Shown here piece after piece: positions 35,411-46,976 of a stretch of 64,000 bases of DNA. Made by a program: the position numbers and the translations under genes. This DNA is from Paramacrobiotus metropolitanus. Its lineage: Eukaryota; Tardigrada; Eutardigrada; Parachela; Macrobiotidae. The notes beneath the pieces are model-generated. The model was not told the DNA's origin and did no database searches. It was given only the letters and a program-made list of their open reading frames with translations. How positions within the stretch are numbered: position 1 is the first letter of the stretch; each line of letters starts with the position of its first letter. The stretch is from positions 62,001 through 126,000 of the forward strand of contig NW_026570248.1 of assembly GCF_019649055.1 (NCBI RefSeq), given 5' to 3'.

Positions 35411-36170
35411 TCAGCAGACGGCTAGCACGCCATAGGTCGTTCATTGAACGAGAGGGCGCTGCGGTTGCTTCTAAGTGCGGCACTTCTTAAGACTTTAATT
35501 TACGTAACTTTTTAGTACGCATTAAAGTATTTGATAAGTAAAATACCTAAATTGACTGCATTATCATACATTGTGCTTGGTGCTTAACACAATAAATTTC
35601 AAAAGTTTACTGTAATCAATCGCTACGTGTGTGTATTCAAATGTGACTGTAGTGCTGTACACAAGTAACACAACTACAAAAACAGCAAAAATTATTCGCA
35701 CACCACTACAAAGTACAGTACTGCCGGAAATCGCTCCAAATTCGGAGACAATATCATCACAAGTTCCGAAGCAAATTATGTTCCAAAACTTATAATCAGG
35801 AATCAGTAATTAATCGCCAATTTAAAGTCAGGAATTCAGTGGTACTGGTGTAGTTTGCTATGGTTTAGTTTGCCATGGTAGCAGACTAGGGTACAGATGT
35901 ACAGTAGTATCTGTAGACTGTACAATACTGTACTAGAAGTCGGTACACTTCATCTTATTGATAATAAATAGTTACAGTTACTGCATTTGCCATTTGCACT
36001 TAAAATAATTGCTCATCCAACTAACCGTGAGTTTAAGAGTAACAGCAACATTTTGGGGAAAATGGGAGAAATTAGCTAGAGCATGATATGCCATCGCTCA
36101 TGATAGCTGGTCATTATTACTGTACTGTGAGCATTATTCTTGCTGTTATCGTAGAGTAATTGACAACCAG
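35411..36170. other. Intergenic region downstream of the WD40 gene
   Basis: AT-rich sequence with several GTACAGTA/TACTGTAC-like short palindromes. No gene was recognised. It presumably holds the 3' UTR of the minus-strand WD40 gene. Confidence 0.4.
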
Positions 36171-39100
36171 TTAGACCTCATGACGGCTACCGTGACCGGT
36201 GGCCGCGGCGTCGTTCGGTTGGACGACTTCGCTATATTCTAAACGTGGCTTCCGGTAAGCCGTCCAAATCTGTATGGTGCCATCGTAGCTGGATGTCACA
36301 TAATAAGGATTGTCAAATAAATGGTGGACATGCACGATGCCGGTAATGGCCTGCTGATGACCGGAGTGGACGCGCAGAACATCCAACGAACAGGGATCGA
36401 GGACATGCAGCTCTGGGCCAACCTACGAAAATCAATAGTGTCGTATCGCATCCCAGCACAGCCAGCGAATTCAAAATCAATAGCGTCGCATCGCATAAGG
36501 CGAAGACCTACAGCCTTTGAAATCATTAACAACAAACCCCCGCCAAAATCCATCCATAGTCTTTATCGATCGCCAGGCACTGCACCGTCTGATTGTGATG
36601 GACCAGGGACATCCGTACGCCCAACTCATCACCGGACCATATGCGAACAGTGCCATCCTGCCCCGAACTAACCCAGTTCCCCTGCAGCGGCATCCATTTA
36701 ATCTGCAGCACTTCTCCATTGTGCGCATGCCAACGTTTCATTAACTTCATCTTGCGTCCATGCGAAGAAAACTGTCGCACATAGATATGCGCATCCCGGC
36801 TGGAATAGCCAATGAGGTTTTTCGTCACATCCACCGCGATGCAGGTTATTTGGCCTTCCGCTACTAATTCATACTCACCGGGTGTTTCACGCTGTTCCAG
36901 TACTTTCGGCTCCGTTTTGCTGCGCTTACACGTGTCCACAATCTGGCCACTCTGCAGGTTCCAAATTACTATTCGCCGATCCCACCCTGCACTGACCAGC
37001 GCATGAAGACTGCTTTCCCTATCATAAACATACTCCAGGCTGGAGACGCACGCGTCGTGACCCCACAGGATGAACCTGCACGACATTCCTGACGCACGAT
37101 TTAGAAAACGCCGGAAGGTTGTCCACTCGTTCAGAATGTTTCTGACACGATAATCAGAAACACCGCTGCTACCGCCCCGTGACGACAGGGAGATTGACTC
37201 CGTCAAATTGTCCGCAGACGCACTTAACCTTTCCTTGATACTGTCGGCGTCATTTGACGCTGTCGCAGCTTCTCCAGATTTCATACTTGATTTAGGTAAA
37301 TGGTTTCGGGATCTGGTACTTTTATTCTTGGAACCCGCTTGGAGGTTTTCAATGACCTTTTTGTTGTTTCCACTCGATTCCACGAAATGTTGTGCAATCT
37401 CTTCCGGCTTGGCAGTGGATTCCTCAAAGCCCCAAATGTAGATAACACCTCTTTCGTCTGCAACAGCTAACAGATCAAGCTCTTCGATCCAAAGCATTTT
37501 TTGCTTGGGGCTGTCATTAGCCATCGGTAGCGCTAATTCACGCTCATCCGTCTTTCTACCAGGATAGAATTTTGTGTGAATAAACGTCGATGGTGTGACT
37601 TGTAGACGTAGCGCCATGTTAGCTTCAACAACATCCTTAGGCTCAACCAACCGTTGCCATTCGACCGGCGTTTCCCGCAGACTTTTCTGCATTACTAATG
37701 ACTCGTGGGCAAACTTCACGGTATTAAAACCGGCACTCTCCCATACAAGCACATGTCCTTGTGAATCACCGGTAAAGAACAGCAGCGGTTCGCTGGCCGT
37801 AAAGGCGATGCTCTCCATAGCCGATGGACAGGAAATGCAGAGCACTGCACCCCGAACATTGAAAGTCCAGTGCAAAATGTAATGCATGTCCGTGAGAGCG
37901 ACCACCCCCTCTAATTCCCGCGAGTAGTACAGATACTCCACAGGACTCTTGATTTTACACCGTTTGACCGTTTCATCCAGTTTCTGCCAGGCGGCCATCC
38001 ATTCGGAGAGATCCTCGCCGGTTTTCGGATCCACAATGGTTATCAGACGCCCTCCATACGCCACCCACAGTTGTCGCGCAACGCCGATGTAAACCAGATT
38101 ATTGATGGTGTTCTCGCATATGCTGATAACGTGGACCAACTGGCCTTCGTTGGTCCACACTTTAATATGCTGATCGTAGGATCCGGTGGCCACCAACCAG
38201 TCGTCTTCCTCCGCATTCCGACAGGGCTCGATGCAGCTGATGCCGGCGGCGTGAGCATGACGAATGGAATGGGTCGGGTGTAGTTCGGACATCAAGTGCA
38301 CGGCTTGCTCGTATATCGTAAAGGCTCCGTCGGCGCTCCCTATGTAATTATGCAAGCTGGTTTATTCATGTAAGAGCAGTCTTATAACTGGTGGGGAATT
38401 TATAATTTTAAAAAATCTTTAGTGTTTAAATATTCATTTGGTAACAATAATTTGTGCACGATGTGAAGACAAAATTTCATTACGAGTTAACTAACCTTAG
38501 AATAGGCTGATACCTATCTGTCTTTAAACTACAGTATCTATGTAGGTATGTACAGTACTTATGCAACTCGTGGTCGTGAATTTGAATTTTATTTGATACA
38601 CGCAATTTCGCACATACATATGCCTGTGTTGTAACATTTACTCATTAAACTGAAAAATAAGTATGCGCTTCCTTAAATTATGCGAGGACTTGATATGCGC
38701 TTGTCCAATGAGTAGACCCGCCGTCTGTAGACCGGTGACTAGCGCGAAATTCTTTTGAAATGCTAAGCACTGAAACTGATACTCGCTTTATACGGTAACT
38801 GTACTACTAATATCATGAAAGCCGAAATAGCTCAGTTGGGAGAGCGTTAGACTGAAGATCTAAAGGTCCCGTGTTCAATCCACGGTTTCGGCAACTTTTT
38901 TCTTAAAAGAACTTCCGAATAATTATCGGTAAAATTTTTATAGCAATATTTTGCTGAATTGTAAAATTTCAAGTAGTAATTAAAACTTTTTACAGTTGCG
39001 CACTACACAATCTACACCGACAATAAGTCGTTTACCGTGCAGTATGTACAGTAAGTACCCGAATAAAGCCGCCCTTCCACAGCCGCTAACGAGCGCACCA

Positions 39101-39873
39101 TTTCTTTGTGTGTGTTGACAATTTTTACGCGATCCGTGCGGAGATAATGGCCGGTGAACCGATGAGAGTCCAGTAAAAAATATTTACACCCGCATTTCGT
39201 ACCGAGTACCAGGTGCTTTTTGGCGTAGATCACGGCGTTGTACAGCGGTTCCCCTATGATTCATAAAGGAGTGCTTATTTAGTCCATTCCACCGGAACTG
39301 GATTCCCTTCAAAGGGATAAAGTGCTGTTGAGCCACATGGGTTTTTTACAACATATTTTTCAGGTTTACCGAGAAACACTTTATCCGTCGCCAACGCTCC
39401 CGCACTCCAAAAGATTACAGCTCCGTCGATGCCTATGGTAATCTGCGAAAAATATGGATACAGTACATGTAAACTCGACGCGTATAACACTATAGCCAAT
39501 AACAAAAGGCCAGGCGAATATTAATCGACACGGCGACTACGCGGTACAGCTGAATAATCAGTAGTACCAACAATAAGGGCAGTACGCATACCGTACTTGA
39601 TTATAAAATATTAAACTGAAATTATTATCACTCGAGAGTTCCTACTTTTTACTACTCACTTACCATCAGGCGCTGTGAGTGCCAACACAGAATTTGGACC
39701 ACAACACCACTATGTTCCCTCGATCGGAATTTCAGCTTTTTCGTGTTAAGGTCATATCCTTTCACAGTGCCATCTTTACATCCCACCCAGACTTCCTTTC
39801 GCACATTATTAATAGAAAGTGAAGTAACATTTCTTAGCTGCTGATCATGAATTAACCCAGAAAACTCCATCAT
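36171..39873 (-). CDS. WD40-repeat protein, family not recognised
   Basis: Five exons in coding order, 39873-39664, 39442-39370, 39253-39059, 38339-36538 and 36422-36171, join GT-AG in phase to 843 residues. The protein has many WD-type blades. Examples are KEVWVGCKDGTVKGYDL near the N-terminus, LYSGSADGAFTIYE across the exon 3/4 junction, WLVATGSYDQHIKVWTNEG, LLAVADERGVIYIWGF, LVSAGWDRRIVIWNLQSG, WVSSGQDGTVRIWSGDE and, in the last exon, YVTSSYDGTIQIWTAY. A Ser/Lys-rich low-complexity segment of about 100 residues interrupts the propeller in exon 4. This suggests two beta-propellers and a scaffold role, but no orthologue could be named. The first ATG pair at 39873/39870 is taken as start. An upstream exon is possible because an AG lies just before it. 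A tRNA gene sits in the third intron. Confidence 0.75.
38821..38893 (+). tRNA. tRNA-Phe (GAA)
   Basis: A 73-base gene folds as a standard cloverleaf. Acceptor GCCGAAA pairs with TTTCGGC. The D arm is GCTC/GAGC around AGTTGGGA. The anticodon stem-loop carries GAA in ACTGAAGAT, and the T arm is CCGTG/CACGG around TTCAATC. There is no intron, and CCA is not encoded, as expected in a nuclear genome. A T-run (ACTTTTTTC) just after the gene fits a Pol III terminator. It lies antisense inside an intron of the WD40 gene. Confidence 0.96.
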
Positions 39874-40507
39874 CAATTTCTCAGTATAATCTTTTTTAAA
39901 CAGAAAACCATTAAGTACTAAAAGGAAAAAAGCGGTTTTGCCGTTTGCGCATCACATACTTAATTACAGTGCAACATGCAAGACCTTGGACGATCATCCC
40001 ACTTTTTGCGCGCTAGTATTTGCACACCAGCATCTCACGATACTTGTACTGCAAAGCCAATGCAGGTTGTCATGACGCGAACAGAATTCTGGAAAATAAT
40101 AATACGTACAGTACTCAAGCATTTCTTGCCAATCTATAGCAAGGAATCACCAATACATATTAATTTTGTTACTGCTCTCCATACCGGTATCAAAATACAG
40201 TAATTTTTTAATTACTCTCGCGTATATATAGTTCGTGGACATAAAATATTTCAGTTTAAAGCAGACTGACTTTCCAGCTTCATTAATTTTATTTATGTCA
40301 GTTATAAAAAGAAGTTCGGAAGTTTTGAACTATGTGATCAAAAATCTTCTGCAACGCTCACACGAAAAGAGAAGCGGCAGAGCAGGCTGAAGGCAAAACA
40401 CGTACTATTTTCAAGTAGAGTACAGTCAACAAAATAACATTCTCTGGCAAGATGAAATCAATGCTAAAACCATTTCCAACAAAAAAAGCTTACAGACAAT
40501 TACGGGG
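39874..40507. other. Intergenic gap between GTF3C5 and the WD40 gene
   Basis: About 630 bp between two minus-strand genes: the 3' side of GTF3C5 and the 5' side of the WD40 gene. No other feature was seen. Confidence 0.4.
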
Positions 40508-42318
40508 TCAATCTTGTGCAGCATCATCATTTCCCTCATCATCCGAATCGCCTAGGCGTAGTCGCGGGATGTCGACTTTATCATACAATCCGATTTCCTG
40601 TAGTCCTTTGACTACTCTCCGTAAATGTGACAGCCCGGGATCCTGCTTAGCTATGGCATGGGTCAATTCCAGGCGCAGTCGCTCCATGGTTCCTTTGACA
40701 AAGAATCCTTCCTTTGGATCACATCTGTCTGACCAATACTGTCGATTTTCCATTATCTCTTGCACATTATACACATCTTGCAGCCGCACCAACTGTATCA
40801 GAAACTGATACCCGTGAGGATTTTGAGCATCGGCCAGTTTCTCCATCAGAGACCGCATAGCCAGATTCAGTTCAGTTGGCGGAGCCTTCTTGGAGATCGT
40901 GCGCCGTTTTGCGATAATGGCTTGGTTGATACGGAAATCCAGCAGCTGTAATTTGCGGCTTTCGGGATGACGCGTCGGATCATAGCCGAAGCGACACCAT
41001 GAACGTGTCCAGGGACCGTTACTAAAGCGGAATGCCAGGCCAGGAAGGATAAAGCGGCAGTGCTCTTTGACCAACTCTGGGCAGTCCTTTTCCAGCTGCT
41101 CGTAAAATTCCTGTCGGGACCAAATGGGCTGCACAGCGAAAAGGCTTTTGGCCTGTTCGATAATATTAACCGACACTCGGTCGTCCAAATTCTTCTTAGC
41201 TTTGTGTGCTGCTGCGGTTGGAACAACCGGAAGAGTTCCGTTTTGTGGCCAACGCACAGTCTGAGCGAAGGCGCGTCTTGCACGCGGAGCAGGTTTATCG
41301 TCAGCTAAAACGACATAAATTACTACATAAAGCAAACCGTTTGGTTGTATTAGTACTCTAGTTGCTTTCCAGTGTGTTTAATTAAATAGTTAAAATAAAC
41401 ATGTAGGCAAATATAAATTACAAAAATTTCTTGACGGAACATACCGGGTACAGGAGCAGTGTATATTGATCCGATAAAGTCAAGTCCCCCGAATCCAGTC
41501 TGGTTGGTAAAGCGCAAAGCAGGAAAGTATAATTCCGCCTGGGGATCGCTCGCGGTACCCGACATAGGAAAAGTTGGACGAATATAAGGAATCAAACTCG
41601 TCAGTTCCACCGTTTCCGGTGCGGATGACAATTTATCTTTCGGCGCACTGGGACATACCCGAAAGTCATACAGTTGGTTGAACTCAAATAAGGTGGTAAT
41701 ACGGTGCGTCAGTGTGGCGGTTAATATCCGTGCAGGCAGCGGCTTCAGTGCTGCACCGAGTTCCCTTTCCACGGCAGACAGCTCTTTCCTGCGGCGCACG
41801 GCCTTTTTCTCGTCAGACTCCACCACTTCCTCCAGTTCCAGGTGCAGCACGAACGTATTCGTCGGGGAACTGCGCGCCAACGGCATAGGACGACTAAAAG
41901 CGTGCGACGCAATTGGATCCGGACATAAATCAAAGACCAGTTTGCGCTGATTTTCTCGGGGATTTGTTAAATTGGAGATTATCTGGTTCGGCCCGCCAAA
42001 ACATTCCAAAACATCCGGAATATCCTCCACACATACTCCCGCAAACGGCAGACTGATTGTCACACTTTCTTTGGCGACAGAGCCAGGGATTGTCGTGACC
42101 GGCGTCCATTTCATCGACTTAAAATCCGGACGGTGCTCGCTGCTATCCCGGAAGAGCGACAACTCGGTTTCAGCTGCTGACGTACTAGCTCTGACCATGT
42201 GCTCACTATCGTTGAGTTTGTTTTTCATGCTCCGCGTGCTTCTCCTCGAGTAGTCAGGTGTTTCGCATTCCACAATCGTTTTCGTTGCTCCCGTAGAAGT
42301 TGGCTTTTTCTTCGGCAT
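40508..42318 (-). CDS. GTF3C5: General transcription factor 3C subunit 5 (TFIIIC63)
   Basis: Two exons, 42318-41445 and 41304-40508, join in phase 1 (CCCG/GTATGT, then TTTTAG/CTGACG) to 556 residues. Human GTF3C5 is about 519. The start is the first ATG (MPKKKPTS), followed by a basic, Ser/Thr-rich leader. The family's triple-barrel part begins with FAGVCVEDIPDVLECFGG. The DNA-binding part has RPIWSR-like VQPIWSRQEF, LPGLAFRFSNGPWTRSWCRFGYDP and QLLDFRINQ. The C-terminus is acidic (GDSDDEGNDD), a feature known in yeast Tfc1. This subunit of TFIIIC helps contact the A box of tRNA promoters and recruits TFIIIB/Pol III in the nucleus. A tRNA gene lies about 1.6 kb away, which I take as coincidence. 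Confidence 0.92.
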
Positions 42319-42735
42319 CTCTGGAGCGACGGTTAAAGTAATGTGCAAACGACAAATCTCAAATCCCACAAAGGCAGGAACGATTCAAATCGGAAACACT
42401 GAACTACAGCTTCAAACAGGCTCTTTATTTTGACTCGTACGAGTTGTATTGATCAATCACCCAGCGCGGATCGATGGGGCATGTACCTGTGCGAAGTTTC
42501 GCACTGATTCCGTCAGAATGAGAGAAAAAGAATAAGGCCTTTGCACCCAAAGACCAAGTCAGCAAGTGTTCAAATTTTTGAATTTATTATTTTTGAATTT
42601 TGAAAATAAGTATGAGTTAGGAAACTTTGCTTTTTGTGGTTATGCGACTTGTCAGTTGTCACTTATGTGGCTTTTATCGAAATCGCTTACCAGCGATGGT
42701 AGCGATGTGATCACCAGTAAACGACACCTCAGGCG
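42319..42735. other. GTF3C5 upstream region
   Basis: The 5' flank of GTF3C5 up to the repeat block. A 60-codon frame at 42566-42748 has no family resemblance. No other feature was seen. Confidence 0.4.
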
Positions 42736-42754
42736 GTCACCGCTTTAGCTCTAG

Positions 42755-43260
42755 TCAAGCGAGCGAGCGAAGCGAGAGAAGCGTTTTTAATTTAAAATGT
42801 GTGACGTGACGCCGAGGGTTCCCCTTTCAGGGTAGCAAAGCCCCAGAGGTGCAGGGGCGCAGCAAACAATTGAGAAGGTAGTTTAAAATTGAAAACCTAA
42901 CCGGGTCATTTTTGACGAACCCGCCGTAGAAATGTACGGTGGGTCCGGAAATTTGGACCCGGTCCGGATTTTTTAGCGCCCCGGTTGGAGCGATTTTGAA
43001 AAACCGTGACGTAAATTTCAACCGGGTCATTTTTGACGAACCCGCCGTAGTAATCAAGCGAGCGAGCGAGCATTTTTAATTTGCGGTGCGACATGCGGAG
43101 AGCTGGGTCCCCGGGGTCCCGGGGTTAGGGGCAGAGCCCCAATAAGCAGGGGGTGCGGGGGGCGCAGCCCCCGCTGAAGCAATGGAGAAGGTGGTCGAAA
43201 AATCGAAAACTAACCGGGTTATTTTTGACGCACCTGGTGCAGTAAATGCATAGGAGATCG
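42755..43260. repeat. Two diverged direct copies of a 200-300 bp unit
   Basis: Both copies begin with CAAGCGAGCGAGCG (about 42755 and 43052). They then share, in the same order, a TTTTTAATTT segment, a GGGGCAGAGCCCC-like hairpin, a GCAGGGG..GCGCAGC segment, GAGAAGGT, and AACCGGGTcATTTTTGACG. The second copy is shorter and G-rich (GGGTGCGGGGGGCGCAGCCC). It has no coding content. Confidence 0.65.
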
Positions 43261-44115
43261 TAAATTTGGACCCGTTACACTCATACAGACCGGCCCGGGT
43301 GGATCGTTTTTGAGGAACCGACATGCGGGGAACCACCGGGGCATTTGTCACGAAACCGCCATACATGTAGTATGGTGGGTCCGTTTTTTAGAATCCGGTT
43401 CGGGAAGTTTGCCCGCTCCGGTTGGTGCGCTTTTGGGGAACCGACATGGGGGGAACCACCGGGGAATTTTTCACGAACCCGCCATACAGATAGTATGGTG
43501 GGTCCGTTTTTTAGAATCCGGTCCGGGAATTTTGCCCGCCCCGGTTGGTGCGGTTTTGGGGAATTGACATGCGGGGAACCACCGGAGCATTTTTCACGAA
43601 CCCGCCATACATATAGTATGGTGGGTCCGTTTTTTAGAACCCGGTTCGGGAAGTTTGCCCGCTCCGGTTGGTGCGTTTTTGGGGAACCGACATGGGGGGA
43701 ACCACCGGGAATTTTTCACGAACCCGCCATACAGATAGTATGGTGGGTCCGTTTTTTAGAACCCGTTCCGGGAATTTTGCCCTCCCCGGTTGGTGCGTTT
43801 TTGGGGAACCGACATGTGGGGAACCACCGGGGCATTTTTCACGAACCCGCCATACATATAGTATGGTGGGTCCGTTTTTTAGAACCCGGTCCGGGAATTT
43901 TGCCCGCCCCGGTTGGTGCGGTTTTGGGGTACCGACATGCGGGGAACCACCGGGGCATTTTTTTCACGAACCCGCCATACATATAGTATAGTGGGTCCGT
44001 TTTTTAAAACCCGGTCCGGGAATTTAGCCCGCCCCGGTTGGTGCGTTTTTGGGGAACCGACATGCGGGGAACCACCGGGGCATTTTTGTCGAACCTTCCG
44101 TACATATGAATAGGG
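43260..44115. repeat. Tandem satellite, about 123-bp period, seven units
   Basis: The landmark GACATG (in GAACCGACATG) recurs at 43320, 43443, 43566, 43689, 43811, 43934 and 44059, giving spacings of 122 to 125 bp. Each unit includes GGAACCACCGGGGCATTTTT, CACGAACCCGCCATACA, TATAGTATGGTGGGTCCGTT and CCGGTTGGTGCG. A long frame (43345-43986) passes through the array only because the period is near a multiple of three. It encodes repeated nonsense and is not called a gene. Confidence 0.93.
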
Positions 44116-44189
44116 CGTCAGATATTTAGGACCCTGTCCGGAAATTTTATCCGGCCCTCTCGGTACATTTTCAGTACAAGAGTTAGCGT

Positions 44190-44515
44190 AACGGATTTAT
44201 ATTATCATTACCTAAACACTGTAGCTAATATCGTAACCGTGAAAAGTTATTTATCGCTGTTACCGTAGCGGTTCAGTCACTACCGCTACCGTATCCGCAG
44301 TACATTTGCAGTTGCCGCGGATTACCGTGCATTGTAACGGGCAACCACTATTCGCAACGGAGTACCATTACAAAATTGTTGTAACGATTTTTTGCTAGCG
44401 TAACAGATAACCGTTTCGACAGTTACCCTGATACGCTATACTGTTACCTGTTACCGTTACCGTAACGGTATACCGTACGTATTACCGTAACTGTTACAGT
44501 TAGCGTAAGGAGATA
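44190..44515. repeat. TTACCGTAAC-rich degenerate simple repeat
   Basis: Dense GTTACCGTAAC, CCGTTACCG and CGTAACGG motifs on both strands without a fixed period. Similar sequence returns at about 45030-45300. It looks like decayed satellite DNA. Confidence 0.6.
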
Positions 44516-45132
44516 CAGGGATAAAATGCTGATGCTTTAAGAATTGACCGTTTTTATAGAAAGGGCTCAAGGCGACGCCAAACATGAATAAGCGCAGCAA
44601 AGCACCTGGCGCAGTAAGTACAGCGGAACCACTTCGTTTTTCCTTTTTTAGAAATACATTTGTTTTCTTTTCGCTGGCATTAGAAAATTTTGTTTCTAAA
44701 AACTAATACGAAACCCAAAAAGTTAACTGAATGTACAACCACGGTATTCATTAAAGGGGAATTTTGCGGCTTGCGCCCTGCCGAAGCCTGCATGTTGTGT
44801 GTAGTTGTAGAGGTACGGCTAAGAAACGCATTCGTGCGATCGAACCCTTTGTTACATGATTCACAACATTATAAGGCCTTCAGCAAATGTTGAAATACTC
44901 GAAGGTCCTCAACCAATATATAACTTTGTAGACCAGTGGAGTTGAGTTCGGTCATTCAAGCCAAACGTCACCATAAGATCATAACGAGTAACATTACCTT
45001 GAAACGATGACGTAGCAAACCATGCCAATCGAAGTCAGGAACCGTTACTACCGCCACTATCGTTAGCAATTTTACCTACATTAGCGCTGACTTTACAGGA
45101 CCAATTGAACTGCCTTCATTTTGTAATGACTC

Positions 45133-45174
45133 GAGTGGTGAAAGCTGGTAACGCGTTACCAGCTTTCACCACTC
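45133..45174. repeat. 42-bp perfect palindrome
   Basis: GAGTGGTGAAAGCTGGTAAC is followed by G and then the exact reverse complement of these 21 bases, with no spacer. It sits inside the TTACCGTAAC-rich part of the repeat block. Confidence 0.95.
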
Positions 45175-45299
45175 TAATTAAGCGTTACCAATAATAAATG
45201 TTACGCTACCATAACTATAACATGTTATCGTAACTATCTCAGTTTCTTTTACCGTAAGGGCTACCGTAACAACTATTGTTAGCGGATTGCCGTCACCCT

Positions 45300-45765
45300 T
45301 GCTGTTGAAACTGAAAGCGTAGCCAATGGCCGAGCAGCGGCCTAAGCAAGCGCAGCGTAGAGAGCGGAGCAACAAGTGAAACCAAACGGCTCGATTCTTC
45401 TTTCTTCCAAAAACATTTTTTAAGGTGTATTTCGAACGTTTCATTATCGCGATGATACAGAAGCGAATAGACGTTTCTACGGAAATCGAAGGCGGAGCCG
45501 AAGGCGACGCCAAGCTGCGGCGTGAGCAAGCGCAGCGCAGCGAGCGGAGCAGCAAGTAAAAACAAAGGATTATTATTTCTAAAAATAAAGGCTTCGGAAA
45601 CGGTTTTGTCTACGGTTCAGTTTAAATGTTTTACTTTTCGTCATGATACTGTACAGTAGCGAGTAACTGTTTCTAAAGAAATCGGAAACGGGGCCGAAGC
45701 GACGCCTAGCGGCAAAAGTAAGCGCGAGAGAGACTAGGCGCTGCGAGCAAAGCAGTAAGTAGAAC
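45300..45765. repeat. Diverged 200-bp-scale repeats with GCGCAGCGAGCGGAGC motif
   Basis: Three units share a core like AAGCGCAGCGnAGnGAGCGGAGCAnnAAGT (about 45345, 45528 and 45718), each followed by AT-rich sequence and a CGTTTCTAC/GAAATCG segment. A fourth weak copy lies near 44565. They appear to be decayed copies of one non-coding repeat. Confidence 0.55.
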
Positions 45766-46976
45766 GTAACGAATTTTTTTTCTTTTTCTTTTCGCTTTCT
45801 TTCAGCCTTTGTTTTAAAAAAAACAGGATTTTAAAGATAACTCTATCAAAGTTCAAATTTGAATTCTTGCAAATAAAATGGGAATTTTTTGAGTGATTGA
45901 TCAAAGTTTCTCATTTTGTGCTACACCATTAATCTTCAACTTCTAACATGAGCTCATTTATACAATTGCATATCAGTTTATTTTGAAAATTAATAAGATA
46001 AACCTAATTGATAAACATTTTTGTTTCTTTACTGAGAAAAAATAATAAAGATCCATGTCAAGGGTTTTTATTATTATAGAAAGCGTCGCATTTAATAGTC
46101 ATTTTTCACGGAAAAAGAAAAATTGGTAAAACTCCCATTCCTGGATTATTGCCACCAAGCACTGAATGAAGTACTGAAACGATAAATCGTTTCCGCAGCA
46201 AATTAGTGGAAAATTATTGGACACAGAAATTTGAAATCTCCGCCGGTGCGTTTCCGAACCAGTGCGGTTCCATCGGCATTCGCGTCTTCTTTTGTAAATC
46301 GTTGTGCAAATGCATCCGCAGCAAAAAAATCGCTCTAAATTGCAGGTGCTTTTCAAAAATCTCTCCAGTAAGTAATTTATCGTTTTTGCCTTTGCAAGCG
46401 GTGGTTTTCGAATTTCAATCATGAAAACGATTTATCTGAACTGACGATGGCCGGGGCTGGGGTTCTTAAACGGGCTCGAAAACTTCCCAAGCAGTATAAA
46501 AGGACAAGCTGAGCGTAGCTACTGAATTGGCTCTGGAGGTGACCGGCATAAGTCTTATCGGTTTTGGGAATGAAATATCGATACTGGGAATAAGAAACTG
46601 AAGAAATAAGACCAGTATCCCAATGTAAAGAATTTGGTGCGGCGGAGAACAAGCGGAATAGGCGGCCATGTGCGGTAAAGCATTAGCAGTGTCCGCGCTG
46701 TAGTTGCTGAAGGAATCGTTTTAAAATTAATATACCGTGTCAGCATGATTCCGTAAAACCTCATTAAAATGATGGTATCGCGTCGGCATCGCAGCGGTGG
46801 CAAAAACAAACTGATATCTGAGCAGATCTGTTGATAACTCGGCATATGCAAAAGATACAAAAGCTAGGTAGACTCTCAACTACTTGGTTAGGTTGTTGTC
46901 TCACCCTGCCAAGTCTTTTACAACAAAAAAATTTACACGCTCGCTCGCTTGCACTAAGGGCGGTTACGACCTTCTA

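Larger units (their letters stand above)
42736..46976. mobile_element. Repeat-rich block with inverted end motifs, possibly one decayed transposon
   Basis: The left edge reads GGTCACCGCTTTAG, then GTCAAGCGAGCGAGCG (42755-42770). The right edge, read on the opposite strand, reads GGTCGTAACCGCCCTTAG, then TGCAAGCGAGCGAGCG (about 46976 down to 46937). These similar motifs in inverted orientation suggest the ends of one 4.2-kb element. The interior holds diverged direct copies of a CAAGCGAGCGAG unit, a 123-bp satellite and TTACCGTAAC-rich DNA. No transposase frame is visible and no clear target duplication was found, so the single-element view is an inference. Confidence 0.4.

Noticed and set aside
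42755..43260. GC-rich hairpins as bacterial contamination or recent horizontal transfer
   Set aside because: No bacterial gene is present, and the sequence grades into repeats shared with the surrounding eukaryotic DNA.
43345..43986. 213-codon frame across the satellite
   Set aside because: It follows the near-123-bp period and encodes the same repeated peptide. Overlapping frames are equally open.
45178..45555. Minus-strand frame rich in SLRCACSRRSLA-like peptide
   Set aside because: It translates the GCGCAGCGAGCGGAGC repeats and shows no family resemblance.
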